From positions 1-64,000 of the forward strand of contig NZ_MDHN01000041.1 in the NCBI RefSeq assembly GCF_001757105.1: a DNA stretch of 64,000 nucleotides, in the 5' to 3' direction. This DNA comes from Alteromonas confluentis. Lineage in GTDB: Bacteria; Pseudomonadota; Gammaproteobacteria; Enterobacterales; Alteromonadaceae. How positions within the stretch are numbered: the stretch's first letter is position 1; every line of letters begins with the position of its first letter. A model generated the notes under the pieces. The model had not been told where the DNA came from, ran no database searches, and saw only the letters and a program-made list of their open reading frames with translations. A program made the position numbers and the translations under genes. This document shows, in pieces, positions 18,710 through 27,529 of the stretch.

Positions 18710-19408
18710 TTGACCATACAAATTATTGCTGAACATGCCGATTTTATCGTCATCAACAAGCCTGTGGGCGTGGCGATGCACGATAGTGAGCAAGGCATCA
18801 TTGCGCAGACAAAAACGATAACCGGTGACAACGCGCTCTATCTTTGTCACCGACTGGATACGGTTACCTCGGGCTGCTTATTGCTGGCACGGAATAAAAC
18901 CGCCGCTGCAGTACTCAGCGAACTTTTTGCTACCCGGAATATCCAGAAATACTATCTTGCCGCTTTGTCTGTAAAACCGTCAAAAAAACAAGGCACGATT
19001 GCCGGTGATATGAAGAACCGGCGACGAGGTCAACACGTTCTCACCAAGACCCGCGAGAACCCTGCGGTTACCCAGTTTTTCAGTCATCATATCGACGGTT
19101 TGGGGCGAATTGCCCTGGTTAAACCGCTGACCGGTAAAACCCACCAAATCAGGGTTGCTATGAAAAGCCTGGGCGCTCCCATTCTTGGTGACACCCATTA
19201 CGGCGCACCCCAAGCCGATCGGGTTAGTTTGCATGCCTGGCAATTGCATTTCGACTATGAAGGGCAAAAATTTACCATCAGTTGTCTACCGCAAACCGGT
19301 GATTTTTTTACCTCCCCGCTTTTCACAACATGGCTTGAAAAACAGTCCTGCGTAACTTCACTCCCTTGGCCTGCTTTTACTTTGCCATCCAAGCGGGACG
19401 ATGAATGA
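18710..19408 (+). CDS. RluA-family RNA pseudouridine synthase (TIGR01621 type)
   Basis: A 232-residue pseudouridine synthase. The catalytic Asp is in the RluA signature HRLDTVTSGCLLLARN, and the C-terminal block KTHQIRVAMKSLGAPILGDTHYG is typical. There is no S4 domain. The RNA target is not predictable; the short stand-alone form resembles the TIGR01621 group. Translation appears to start at TTG 18710, just after the Hpt stop and without an obvious ribosome binding site, suggesting coupling. It overlaps the next gene by 4 bp (ATGA). Confidence 0.88.
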   Translation: MTIQIIAEHADFIVINKPVGVAMHDSEQGIIAQTKTITGDNALYLCHRLDTVTSGCLLLARNKTAAAVLSELFATRNIQKYYLAALSVKPSKKQGTIAGDMKNRRRGQHVLTKTRENPAVTQFFSHHIDGLGRIALVKPLTGKTHQIRVAMKSLGAPILGDTHYGAPQADRVSLHAWQLHFDYEGQKFTISCLPQTGDFFTSPLFTTWLEKQSCVTSLPWPAFTLPSKRDDE

Positions 19409-20307
19409 CGCAACATAATGTGTGTATTATTGGTGATGGTGCCATCGGTTCGCTGTTTGCCGCTTTTGCGTCAGCAAATGATGTCATGGTGTACCGGGGA
19501 ATGCGTGAACATAAAACCGGGGTGAAAAGCGTTACCTTATTTGATGGCAAACAAACATCGCGCTACGCGGAAGATATTTCGCCCATTGGTACACCCCTTA
19601 CCTATGATCTTGTTGTATTTCCATTGAAGGTTTATCAACTCGAAGCAGCATTGCTTCAGTGGCAAGCTGTGATAGGCGACAGCCCCATTCTGCTATTGCA
19701 AAACGGCATGGGGGGCGAAGAAATAGCGCGTAAGGTTTTGCCTTTGCAACGAATCTATCAAGCCACCACCAGTCACGGTGCTTTGAAAACCGATCACGAA
19801 TCAGTGCGGCATACGGGAATGGGTAATACGTTGGCAGGCCGCTCATTGTCCACACCGGCGGACCTAGCCACCGATGACAAGATTAGAACGATTGTTGAAA
19901 CCGCCTTTCCGCCCGTCACATGGTGTGAAGATATTTATCTGTCACTCTGGCAAAAGTTGTCGGTAAATCTGGCGATTAATCCGCTCACTGCCATCCACGA
20001 CATTCGAAATGGTCAGATATTGGCACCTCGCTATACCTCCGTTCTTGACGCCCTAAGTCATGAGATTGCTGAAGTTATGCAGGCTTGTGGGCTGAATGAA
20101 AGTGCTGAAACCATACTGGCTCGCATTAAAACGGTGGCCCAGGCCACCGCGGATAACTTTTCCAGTATGCATCAGGATATCGCTCATCAGCGACAAACAG
20201 AGATAGACGCTATCACTGGCTATCTGTTGTCGAAAGCCGCCAGTGAGCGCATTGCCGTTCCCACCAACGCGCGGCTTTACCAACAGATAAACCAACTTTC
20301 CGTTTAA
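19405..20307 (+). CDS. panE: 2-dehydropantoate 2-reductase family protein (ApbA/PanE)
   Basis: A 300-residue NADPH-dependent ketopantoate reductase-like protein that would reduce 2-dehydropantoate to pantoate for CoA synthesis. The N-terminal nucleotide motif is IIGDGAIGSLFAAFAS, then LLLQNGMGGEE. The C-terminal catalytic Lys lies in LWQKLSVNLAINPLTAIHD. It overlaps the pseudouridine synthase by 4 bp and converges on the FNT channel gene with a 4-bp overlap. Assignment as the true PanE rather than a paralogue is likely but not certain. Confidence 0.87.
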   Translation: MTQHNVCIIGDGAIGSLFAAFASANDVMVYRGMREHKTGVKSVTLFDGKQTSRYAEDISPIGTPLTYDLVVFPLKVYQLEAALLQWQAVIGDSPILLLQNGMGGEEIARKVLPLQRIYQATTSHGALKTDHESVRHTGMGNTLAGRSLSTPADLATDDKIRTIVETAFPPVTWCEDIYLSLWQKLSVNLAINPLTAIHDIRNGQILAPRYTSVLDALSHEIAEVMQACGLNESAETILARIKTVAQATADNFSSMHQDIAHQRQTEIDAITGYLLSKAASERIAVPTNARLYQQINQLSV

Positions 20308-21158
20308 TCAGGCTCGATCTCCTGCGCCACCTGACCGTGGGCCAATAAAGCAAAAAGGCAGGTCCCACCAGCGATATTCCCTAATAACGTGCCGCAAATT
20401 AATGTAACGGTTTGCAACGCAGACACTTCCCCCTGCAAAGCCAGTAAGAACAATTCTGTTGAGCCAGCAATCACGTGGGTGAAATTGCCGATTGCGATGA
20501 GGTAGGTAAACATCACAATCACGAAGAACGCAGCAGACTGCACCGACGGCTTCATCCACACAATGGCCGCAATGATAAAGCCTGAAATCCCACCATAAGA
20601 AAACACTTCCGAGAAATCCAGTTCAACATAGTGTTTTGAAATTGCGTTCATCCCTTCAATGTATTCTGTCGGCACGGTATGTAGGCCATACATTAAGTAG
20701 GCCGCGAGAAATGTGCCCACCATATTGGCTATGAAGACAATCCCCCACAAGCGCAAGAGGCACCCAAGCATCTTCCAGGAGCGGTCGGTGAGTAAAGGCA
20801 GGATCACGGTCAGCGTATTTTCTGTGAATAACTGCAAGCGCCCCATGATGACGAGTACAAAGCCCACGGTATAACCGAAGTTTTCCAGCGCAAACTGATT
20901 ATCTGAGCCTTCGAACATGGTATGTAGGATGCCCTCTGCCAGCACAGACGTTGAAATACCTATACCCGCAGCGACACCTGACCACCACAGCGACATAAAA
21001 GGACGTTTTAATTCTTCCAACCCTTCCCGGTGAATAACCGCATACAGTGAGACCGAATTGAGGCTCCCATGCTCTTTTACATCCTGCTCCTCTTCTTCAG
21101 TAAGTGGAGACTGATGATCTTCATGATCTTGGTGTTTGTGATGCTTGTCGCCTGTCAT
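20304..21158 (-). CDS. Formate/nitrite transporter family channel, YfdC-like
   Basis: A 284-residue FNT protein with a charged His-rich N-terminal tail (KHHKHQDHEDH) and six membrane spans. The family segments ENTLTVILPLL and IGNFTHVIAGSTEL are present. It is closer to E. coli YfdC than to FocA or NirC by length and by the acidic N-terminus. The transported anion is unknown. It is a single minus-strand gene upstream of which lies the lysS terminator. Confidence 0.9.
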   Translation of the reverse strand: MTGDKHHKHQDHEDHQSPLTEEEEQDVKEHGSLNSVSLYAVIHREGLEELKRPFMSLWWSGVAAGIGISTSVLAEGILHTMFEGSDNQFALENFGYTVGFVLVIMGRLQLFTENTLTVILPLLTDRSWKMLGCLLRLWGIVFIANMVGTFLAAYLMYGLHTVPTEYIEGMNAISKHYVELDFSEVFSYGGISGFIIAAIVWMKPSVQSAAFFVIVMFTYLIAIGNFTHVIAGSTELFLLALQGEVSALQTVTLICGTLLGNIAGGTCLFALLAHGQVAQEIEPD

Positions 21159-21253
21159 TGGCAGCCCTTTAGAAATGATTTAAACAACAGATTTACGATA
21201 CTGCTGATACGACAAGGGCATGAAATTCGATTGATTTTATATAGAAAGCGCAT

Positions 21254-21284
21254 AAAAAAACGGCAGCGTTTTAACGCTGCCGTT
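21254..21284 (-). terminator. Intrinsic terminator of lysS
   Basis: AACGGCAGCGTT and AACGCTGCCGTT form a near-perfect stem, followed on the minus strand by seven U. Confidence 0.93.
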
Positions 21285-21309
21285 TGGTATTTCGTGGGTA
21301 ACGCTAGCG

Positions 21310-22851
21310 TTACTCCTGAACTTCCGGTTTCATGTGCGGGAACAGAATAACGTCTTTAATGGTCGGGCTGTCGGTGAACAGCATCGCCAGTCGGTCGATA
21401 CCGATACCCTGACCCGCTGTTGGCGGTAAACCGTATTCCAGCGCGCGGATGTAGTCTTCGTCGAAGTGCATTGCTTCGTCGTCACCGGCATCTTTTTCTT
21501 CAACTTGCTTACGGAAACGGGCTTCTTGATCTTCCGGATCGTTAAGCTCGCTGAAGCCGTTCGCCAGTTCACGGCCGCCTACGAAGAATTCGAAACGGTC
21601 GGTGATAAACGGGTTATCGTCGTTACGACGGGCCAGCGGCGATACTTCCCACGGATACTCAGTGATGAAGGTAGGCTGGATAAGTTTCTCTTCAGCTGTC
21701 GCTTCAAAGATTTCACACAGGTATTTACCCGCACCCCAAATACCATCAACTTCCGGCTCTTTGATGTGCAGCTGTTTCGCCATGGCTTTCAGTTCATCAA
21801 GGTGTGCTTCCGGATCACGGATTGCTGCCTCGTTAGCTTCCGGCCAGTATTTCAGAATGGCCTCACCCATGCTCAAACGGTCGAACGGCTTACCGAAATC
21901 GTAATGCGTTTCAGACGTGACTTCGCCTTCGCTGTCACGGGTGGTGTTCACCAGTTCCGTGGTACCCAGAATGTCCTGAGCCAGCTTACGCAACATGTCT
22001 TCAGTGAGGTTCATCAGGTCGTTGTAATCCGAGTACGCCATGTAGAATTCCAGCATGGTGAACTCAGGATTATGACGTGTAGACAAACCTTCATTACGGA
22101 AGTTACGGTTGATTTCGAACACGCGCTCGAAGCCACCTACAACTAAACGCTTCAGGTACAGCTCAGGCGCAATACGCAGGTACATGTCGATGTCCAGCGC
22201 ATTGTGGTGGGTCACGAAAGGCTTGGCCGTCGCGCCACCCGGAATCACCTGCAGCATTGGTGTTTCCACTTCCATAAAATCACGCTCAGTCAGGTACTGA
22301 CGAATGCCGTTAATCAAGGCGCTGCGGATTTTGAAGTTTTTGCGCGTGTGTTCACTGGTGATCAGATCCACATAACGCTGACGATACTTGGTTTCCTGAT
22401 CGCTCAGACCATGGAATTTTTCTGGTAACGGACGCAGTGACTTGGTCAGCAGTTGCCAGTTTTCCATGTTCACGTACAGGTCGCCCTTACCTGACTTGTG
22501 CAAATCACCGGCCACACCAATGATGTCACCGATATCCAGGCTTCCAAATTTCGCTTTGATTTCTTTCTGCGTTTCTTTATCGGCGTAGGCTTGAATACGA
22601 CCCGTCATGTCCTGCAGCAACAGGAACGGACCACGTTTAGCCATGATACGTCCGGCCACAGAAACCTTATTGCCCTGCTCTGCCAGCGCCTCCTTTTCCA
22701 CTTCGCCAAACTGCGCCTGCAGTTCTTCAGCGTAGTTTTCGCGACGGAATTCGTTAGGGAAACCGTTCGCGCGGCAGTTTTCACGGATAGACGTGAGCTT
22801 AGCGCGGCGCTCGGCAATTAATTTATTTTCATCGTGTTGCTGGTCGGTCAT
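21310..22851 (-). CDS. lysS: Lysyl-tRNA synthetase, class II
   Basis: Charges tRNA-Lys. The 513 residues comprise an N-terminal OB-fold anticodon-binding domain (about 60-150, [20 protein letters not shown]) and a class II catalytic core with motif 2 ([20 protein letters not shown]) and motif 3 ([10 protein letters not shown]). It starts 21 bp after prfB, and the prfB-lysS operon is conserved across gammaproteobacteria. The terminator is 25 bp past the stop. Confidence 0.98.
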   Translation of the reverse strand: MTDQQHDENKLIAERRAKLTSIRENCRANGFPNEFRRENYAEELQAQFGEVEKEALAEQGNKVSVAGRIMAKRGPFLLLQDMTGRIQAYADKETQKEIKAKFGSLDIGDIIGVAGDLHKSGKGDLYVNMENWQLLTKSLRPLPEKFHGLSDQETKYRQRYVDLITSEHTRKNFKIRSALINGIRQYLTERDFMEVETPMLQVIPGGATAKPFVTHHNALDIDMYLRIAPELYLKRLVVGGFERVFEINRNFRNEGLSTRHNPEFTMLEFYMAYSDYNDLMNLTEDMLRKLAQDILGTTELVNTTRDSEGEVTSETHYDFGKPFDRLSMGEAILKYWPEANEAAIRDPEAHLDELKAMAKQLHIKEPEVDGIWGAGKYLCEIFEATAEEKLIQPTFITEYPWEVSPLARRNDDNPFITDRFEFFVGGRELANGFSELNDPEDQEARFRKQVEEKDAGDDEAMHFDEDYIRALEYGLPPTAGQGIGIDRLAMLFTDSPTIKDVILFPHMKPEVQE

Positions 22852-22872
22852 AACCTTTCCACTTTTTACGTA

Positions 22873-23971
22873 TTACAGGCCGGATTTAAGGCTGGCCTGG
22901 AGAAATTTGTCTAAATCGCCGTCGAGAACGGCCTGGGTGTTCCGGGTTTCCACACCGGTACGCAAATCCTTGATGCGGGAATCGTCCAGAACGTAAGAAC
23001 GGATCTGGCTACCCCAGCCGATATCGGATTTGTTGTCTTCCATCGCTTGCTTTTCGGCATTCTGCTTCTGCAACTCAAACTCATAAAGTTTGGCTTTCAG
23101 TTGCTTCATCGCCTGATCTTTATTCTTGTGCTGCGAACGGTCGTTCTGACACTGCACCACAATACCCGTGGGTTCGTGGGTGATACGTACCGCCGAGTCC
23201 GTTCTGTTAACGTGCTGACCACCCGCACCGGATGCGCGGTAGGTATCGATACGTAGATCAGACGGGTCGATATCGATCTCGATGTTGTCATCAATTTCAG
23301 GATAGACGAACGCCGAAGAGAATGACGTATGACGACGATTGCCTGAGTCAAACGGCGACTTACGCACCAAACGGTGAACACCGGTTTCCGTTCTTAGCCA
23401 ACCAAAGGCATATTCGCCTTCAAAGCGAATGGTGGCGCTTTTGATACCGGCTACTTCACCTTCAGATAGTTCAATGATTTCAGTTTTGAAGCCATGTGCT
23501 TCGCCCCAACGCAGATACATGCGCAGCAGCATATTTGCCCAATCCTGCGCTTCTGTACCACCAGAGCCGGCTTGCAAATCGATATAGGCGTCGCAGGCAT
23601 CATTCGGGCCCGAGAACATGCGGCGGAATTCCAGCACTTCTAAATCTTTCTCTAAAGATTCCAGTTCCGATTTGGCTTCCTCGAAAGTTTCCTCATCCTC
23701 AGCTTCAATGGCGAGTTCCAGTAAACCTTCAACGTCTTCCGTGCCCTGGTCGAGACGCTGGATGGTTTCTACCACCTGCTCCAGCGCTACTTTCTCTTTA
23801 CCCAACGCCTGAGCACGTTCTGGCTCATTCCATACGTCCGGGCTTTCCAGTTCACGGTTAACTTCTTCTAAACGTTCTGACTTCGTATCGAAGTCAAAGA
23901 TACCCCCGGAGCGCCGCAGCACGCTCACGAATATCTTCGATAGCATTTCTTACAGGATTAACTTCAAACAT
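22873..23971 (-). CDS. prfB: Peptide chain release factor 2, with programmed +1 frameshift
   Basis: RF2 recognises UAA and UGA and releases the peptide. The gene begins at ATG 23971 ([20 protein letters not shown]). After 25 codons it reaches an in-frame UGA at 23896-23894, within the conserved slip site GGGGGTATCTTTGAC. A +1 shift then continues as [13 protein letters not shown] to the stop at 22873. The UGA is codon 26, exactly as in E. coli, so RF2 autoregulates its own synthesis. Downstream, the SPF tripeptide (RKSPFDSGN) and the GGQ motif ([12 protein letters not shown]) are intact. An uninterrupted frame starting at 23946 is an artefact of the shift. It is cotranscribed with lysS. Confidence 0.97.
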
Positions 23972-24053
23972 AGTTTGTCATTTCACTCATAAATCAAGAC
24001 CGCGCAGTCTACCGAATTTAGGGGTATTTTGATAGTGGAACAGCCTCAGATTT

Positions 24054-24809
24054 TTACAGGAACATCCCGCCTGACGCCTCAATTCGCTGACCCGTCATCC
24101 AGTTTGCGTCGCTGGTAAGCAAACTGGCCACCAGCGGGCCAATATCTTCGGCTTCACCAACCCGGCCTTTTGCTGTCACGCTGCTAACATACTGGTTCAT
24201 TTGCGGGTTATCACGCACTGCACCGCCATTAAAATCGGTAGCGATGGCACCCGGCGCAAGGGTGTTTACACTGATCCCCCGCTCACCTAATTCTTTAGCC
24301 ATATACCGGGTCATCACTTCCACAGCTCCTTTCATCATTGCATAAGCACTGGCTCCCGGTACGCTGAACCGTGCGAGTCCGGAAGACAAATTCACAATGT
24401 GTCCGTTGTCTGCTATCTCGCTAAGCAGGCTTTGGGTGAGAAAATACGGTGCTTTCACATGCAATTGATACAGAAAGTCCATGTCTTCCATGGTGGTATC
24501 AGCAATACTTTTGTGTAAGCCCGTTCCGGCATTGTTTATCAGGAAATCCAGCGGCCGATCGTTAAATTTATCACTAAGCAGCGCCTTTACCCGAGCGGCG
24601 AATTCATTGTAAGCAGTAAAATCTGTCGCTTCGAATTGCAGTACGATTGCATTGCTCCCCAATTGTTTAACTTCATCCACAACGGCTAGCGCTGCGTCTT
24701 CATTGCTGGCATAGGTGAAAATACTGTCGACCCCTTTTTTGGCCAGCGCCAACACCATACTACGCCCAAGACCGCGGCTACCACCGGTGATTAATGCAAT
24801 TTTACTCAT
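24054..24809 (-). CDS. SDR family NAD(P)-dependent oxidoreductase
   Basis: A 251-residue classical short-chain dehydrogenase. The cofactor motif is TGGSRGLG near residue 8, then NNAG, the catalytic Ser in NLSSGLARF, and YAMMKGA (YxxxK). The C-terminal block DANWMTGQRIEASGGMF is typical of the 3-oxoacyl-ACP-reductase-like SDRs. The substrate is unknown. The frame stays open 35 codons upstream, but ATG 24809 with GGAAA in front gives the canonical N-terminus MSKIALITGGSRG. It is divergent from a LysR gene 136 bp away, which probably controls it. Confidence 0.9.
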   Translation of the reverse strand: MSKIALITGGSRGLGRSMVLALAKKGVDSIFTYASNEDAALAVVDEVKQLGSNAIVLQFEATDFTAYNEFAARVKALLSDKFNDRPLDFLINNAGTGLHKSIADTTMEDMDFLYQLHVKAPYFLTQSLLSEIADNGHIVNLSSGLARFSVPGASAYAMMKGAVEVMTRYMAKELGERGISVNTLAPGAIATDFNGGAVRDNPQMNQYVSSVTAKGRVGEAEDIGPLVASLLTSDANWMTGQRIEASGGMFL

Positions 24810-24945
24810 TATCGTTTCCTCAAAACTTATGTCATGAAAAGCATGGCAACGTTGCCAGTTAGAGAAGCTTAACGGTGAGCATAAGTTTGAAAAACCAGAC
24901 AAATGAAGACACACTGTTCACTTTATATGAACAGATAAAGGCAAT

Positions 24946-25836
24946 ATGGATAAAATTGAGTGCATGCGACGGTTCATCAAAGTTGCAGAAAGCGGGAATT
25001 TTTCTACCGCTGCTGACCAACTTGGGGTACCGAAATCGGCGGTTTCCATGTCGGTGAGTAAGTTAGAAACCCACTTGCGCACCCGACTTTTTCATCGCAG
25101 TACCCGACGCGTGACTCTCACTGAATCAGGTAGTCGATACTTGCCTGAATGTCAGCGAATTCTCGCTGAGCTCGATGTACTGGAAAGCCAGTTTCAAGAT
25201 GACAGCGGCCAGCTCAGTGGTGACATCATTGTTGATATGCCGGGAAGGTTATATGCGTCTATGGTAGCCCCACGTCTACACGAATGGTTCGACACTCATC
25301 CCAAAACCCGTATTCGTCTGAAAGGCGCAGATTATCGTATCGACCCTATTTCGGAGCGCGTAGACTGCGTGATCCGCGCCGGTACATTGGAAGACAGCGA
25401 ACTTATTGCAAAGCCCCTCGGTGATTTTACGGTGGTAAATTGCGTTAGTCCGTCTTATATAGAACGCTTCGGTAAACCCGAGACCCTTGCCGACTTACAA
25501 GATCATTTTCTGGTAGATTACGGGTTTTCTCTGCAATCCACATCGGCGACATTTGAGTACTTGAAAGACGGCCGCAATATTGAAATTGCGATGAAAAGCC
25601 TGGTATCGGTAGCAACCACCGACGCCTACCTCACTACTTGCCTCAACGGCCTCGGCATTATCCAGGTACCTCTGCATGGCGTGAAAGCACACCTAGCCGA
25701 TGGCTCACTGGTAAGCATTCTGGAAGATTTCACCAGCGCCCCGCTCCCCCTGTCGATTGTGTATCCTTCCAAGCAGCATATGCCAAAGCGGGTAAGGGAA
25801 TTTATTGATTGGATCGGTGGGGTTTTGAATAATTGA
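24946..25836 (+). CDS. LysR-family transcriptional regulator
   Basis: A 296-residue LysR regulator. The N-terminal winged helix-turn-helix (about 1-60: FIKVAESGNFSTAADQLGVPKSAVSMSVSKLE) is followed by the substrate-binding fold. It belongs to the group (AaeR/DsdC-like) that typically controls a divergently transcribed SDR, here 24054-24809. AAAGG precedes the start. Its 3' end overlaps the convergent rhomboid gene by 35 bp. Confidence 0.92.
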   Translation: MDKIECMRRFIKVAESGNFSTAADQLGVPKSAVSMSVSKLETHLRTRLFHRSTRRVTLTESGSRYLPECQRILAELDVLESQFQDDSGQLSGDIIVDMPGRLYASMVAPRLHEWFDTHPKTRIRLKGADYRIDPISERVDCVIRAGTLEDSELIAKPLGDFTVVNCVSPSYIERFGKPETLADLQDHFLVDYGFSLQSTSATFEYLKDGRNIEIAMKSLVSVATTDAYLTTCLNGLGIIQVPLHGVKAHLADGSLVSILEDFTSAPLPLSIVYPSKQHMPKRVREFIDWIGGVLNN

Positions 25837-26752
25837 GAAGAGCAATGGTAATGCCAAAGAGAAAGCCGCTGATGTGCGCAGTGTGGCTCGAATTATCAGT
25901 AAGCAAAGCAAGCGAAAGCTCGCTCAATACCATGATAGCAAAAAGTGTTAATGCCGTACTTTTCGCGTTCTGCCGTAGGTGAGCAATGACAGAATATGCA
26001 AGTAACGCGAAGACTCCTCCAGAGATACCTAATAAACAATCAAACGATGAATCCGAAGCTAGATGATAAAAATACGTTATGCAATGTGAAGTGGCGGCGC
26101 CAAGAATCAGTATCAATCCGGTTTTAAAAAGCTTTGTTTTAGGAATCGTGGATGCAAACAATATTGCCAATAGCGTGTTCAAAATCCAGTGTTGCAAGTC
26201 ACCATGGAGAAAGGCACCAGTGATAAAACGCCATGAAGAGAAGATGTCTATTTCTGGATAATAATTCCCAACAGAGATTATTAAAGATTCTAGGCTTCCA
26301 TAATACACCTCGAGCAACCATTGAATCGAATACATAACACACATAAGTAGGGCTAGTGGCGGGCCATGCAACTCAGAAGTACTTTTGAAGTTAAATAAAA
26401 ATTCGATTTTCTGTCGGCAACTATTAATACTCCATACTGATAAAATTCCATCACATATCGAAAACAATAGAAGTAAGGAAAATACGACTATGAGCGCCTG
26501 ATTGTTTTCGACAGGCTTGAAAACCAGCAATAAAATAACGGACAACAAGCAAGAGACTATTGCCATCAAATTTGTTTTTACTTTCTTACAATAGGAAGAA
26601 TAAAAAATACGACCGAGTGCACTATGATGTGTAGGTAGCACATATTGGTTTTTGTCGCTTATAAGCCACCCATCTATAGGACGCCAATTTTTTATAAATG
26701 TATCCAAATCATGAATTTTTACTGGTATCCCTCCATTTTTTTTGATTTCCAT
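25802..26752 (-). CDS. Rhomboid-family intramembrane serine protease
   Basis: About 316 residues. A soluble N-terminal stretch (about 60 residues) is followed by at least six hydrophobic helices. Rhomboid landmarks are in order: WRFITGAFLHGDLQHWILN (the WR pair and H-x3-N of the oxyanion region, as in GlpG), the catalytic Ser in GISGG (residue 244 from ATG 26752) and the catalytic His in HTAHISG (293). It therefore looks active. It lies 63 bp downstream of a double-glycine-leader peptide and is probably cotranscribed with it. That suggests a role in processing, export or self-protection for this peptide; this is inference. TTG 26761 is an alternative start. The gene is visibly more AT-rich than its neighbours, consistent with acquisition. 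Confidence 0.85.
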   Translation of the reverse strand: MEIKKNGGIPVKIHDLDTFIKNWRPIDGWLISDKNQYVLPTHHSALGRIFYSSYCKKVKTNLMAIVSCLLSVILLLVFKPVENNQALIVVFSLLLLFSICDGILSVWSINSCRQKIEFLFNFKSTSELHGPPLALLMCVMYSIQWLLEVYYGSLESLIISVGNYYPEIDIFSSWRFITGAFLHGDLQHWILNTLLAILFASTIPKTKLFKTGLILILGAATSHCITYFYHLASDSSFDCLLGISGGVFALLAYSVIAHLRQNAKSTALTLFAIMVLSELSLALLTDNSSHTAHISGFLFGITIALLNYSKPHRSNQ

Positions 26753-26774
26753 TCCAATCAATATCCCTGTTCTA

Positions 26775-26807
26775 GTAAATACTACGGAGAAAATCCGTAG
26801 TATTTAC
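26775..26807 (-). promoter_or_regulatory. Perfect hairpin between peptide and rhomboid genes
   Basis: GTAAATACTACGGA (26775-26788) and its exact complement (26794-26807) form a 14-bp stem with a 5-nt loop. No U-run follows on the minus strand, so it looks like an RNA-stability element or partial attenuator that would keep peptide mRNA more abundant than protease mRNA, as in many bacteriocin operons. Confidence 0.6.
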
Positions 26808-26815
26808 CGTTTTTA

Positions 26816-26989
26816 TTAATCATCCATTAAATAAACGCATGCGAGGACAGCACCAGTAGCAATTAGTCCTACTCCGGTCATACCCACAGCAAAAGCTGCA
26901 CCTGCTATTGCAGCTTCGGCAATTGCACCGCGCTCTGCACTTAACCCACCGCTTACTTGCTCAACTTCGTTGATATTTAACTCTTGCAT
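26816..26989 (-). CDS. Double-glycine-leader peptide, class II microcin/bacteriocin-like
   Basis: A 57-residue precursor. The leader MQELNINEVEQVSGG matches the double-glycine leader pattern of class II microcins and bacteriocins, which C39-peptidase ABC exporters cleave after GG. The predicted 42-residue core is Ala/Gly-rich and largely one hydrophobic helix with GxxxG spacings (GMTGVG, GLIATG), a single Cys and a DD terminus; this resembles pore-forming two-peptide bacteriocins. ATG 26989 has AAGGA 8 nt upstream. A 20-codon upstream extension in the same frame is unlikely. No exporter, accessory protein or classical immunity gene is in the window. It could instead be a signalling peptide. 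Confidence 0.75.
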   Translation of the reverse strand: MQELNINEVEQVSGGLSAERGAIAEAAIAGAAFAVGMTGVGLIATGAVLACVYLMDD

Positions 26990-27076
26990 AACTAGTTCCT
27001 TTAGTTGATTAAAAAATAGATAGCTCCGAAAGCTAAACTTCTTTAACAATAAAAGAAGTCACATTTAATAATAGAG

Positions 27077-27105
27077 ATTTTAAAGACGGTGAAAACTGTC
27101 CGCAA
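27077..27105 (-). promoter_or_regulatory. Sigma70-type promoter of the peptide gene
   Basis: On the minus strand TTGCGG (27105-27100), a 17-bp spacer and TAAAAT (27082-27077) lie about 88 bp upstream of the peptide ATG. Confidence 0.5.
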
Positions 27106-27162
27106 AGTCTGTTTTTAGATAAAAATTGAAGTGAAACACAAAAAAGGGGCAAGCAATAATTA

Positions 27163-27482
27163 CGCGAAGGGATTTCAATCTGAAACCGTCTGCCGCAGGG
27201 ATGCTAATGCGAATAGAGCACAGTCGCTATTGCTGAGCCCGCAGGTGGTAAGGTGTTGGGGAGCGAGGACCGTCAGCCGCAAGGATGCGGCTGACGAGCC
27301 CTCAGGGATGAGTTCACGGCGTGTCATCGCTCATCAACACCATCCCTCCGATAGGGCGAAGCTGTATGCTAGGCGTGAGCGATAAGCGTGCGAAGTGATT
27401 TCAATCTGAAACCGTCTGCCGCAGGGAAGCGGCAGCCGAGGCCCCATGGATGGGTTTACGCCGTGTTTCAGATTGAAATCGC
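27163..27482. repeat. Cluster of related extragenic repeats
   Basis: A 31-bp unit beginning GATTTCAATCTGAAACC and ending GCCGCAGGGA occurs at 27171-27201 and again at 27397-27427. Its first 16 bases recur inverted at 27465-27480 (GTTTCAGATTGAAATC). Two longer diverged copies (about 27268-27326 and 27409-27467) share CCGTC-GCCGCA-GG, then GGATG-GTT-ACG-CGTGT. Each contains its own GC-rich hairpin. This looks like a dispersed extragenic repeat family in several copies. It fills the gap of about 480 bp between the peptide gene and argS, and no gene is credible inside. Confidence 0.75.
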
Positions 27483-27529
27483 GTAGTGCGCTTCAAGCGC
27501 TCACGCCTCTCTGAAACATCGGCTAGAAA

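Noticed and set aside
27131-27385. 84-residue frame in the repeat cluster
   Set aside because: The frame is made entirely of extragenic repeat sequence; Arg/Ser-rich translation is typical of such repeats.
27163-27482. CRISPR array
   Set aside because: Only two direct copies of the unit, with spacing of over 200 bp, and an inverted copy; no regular spacers and no cas genes.
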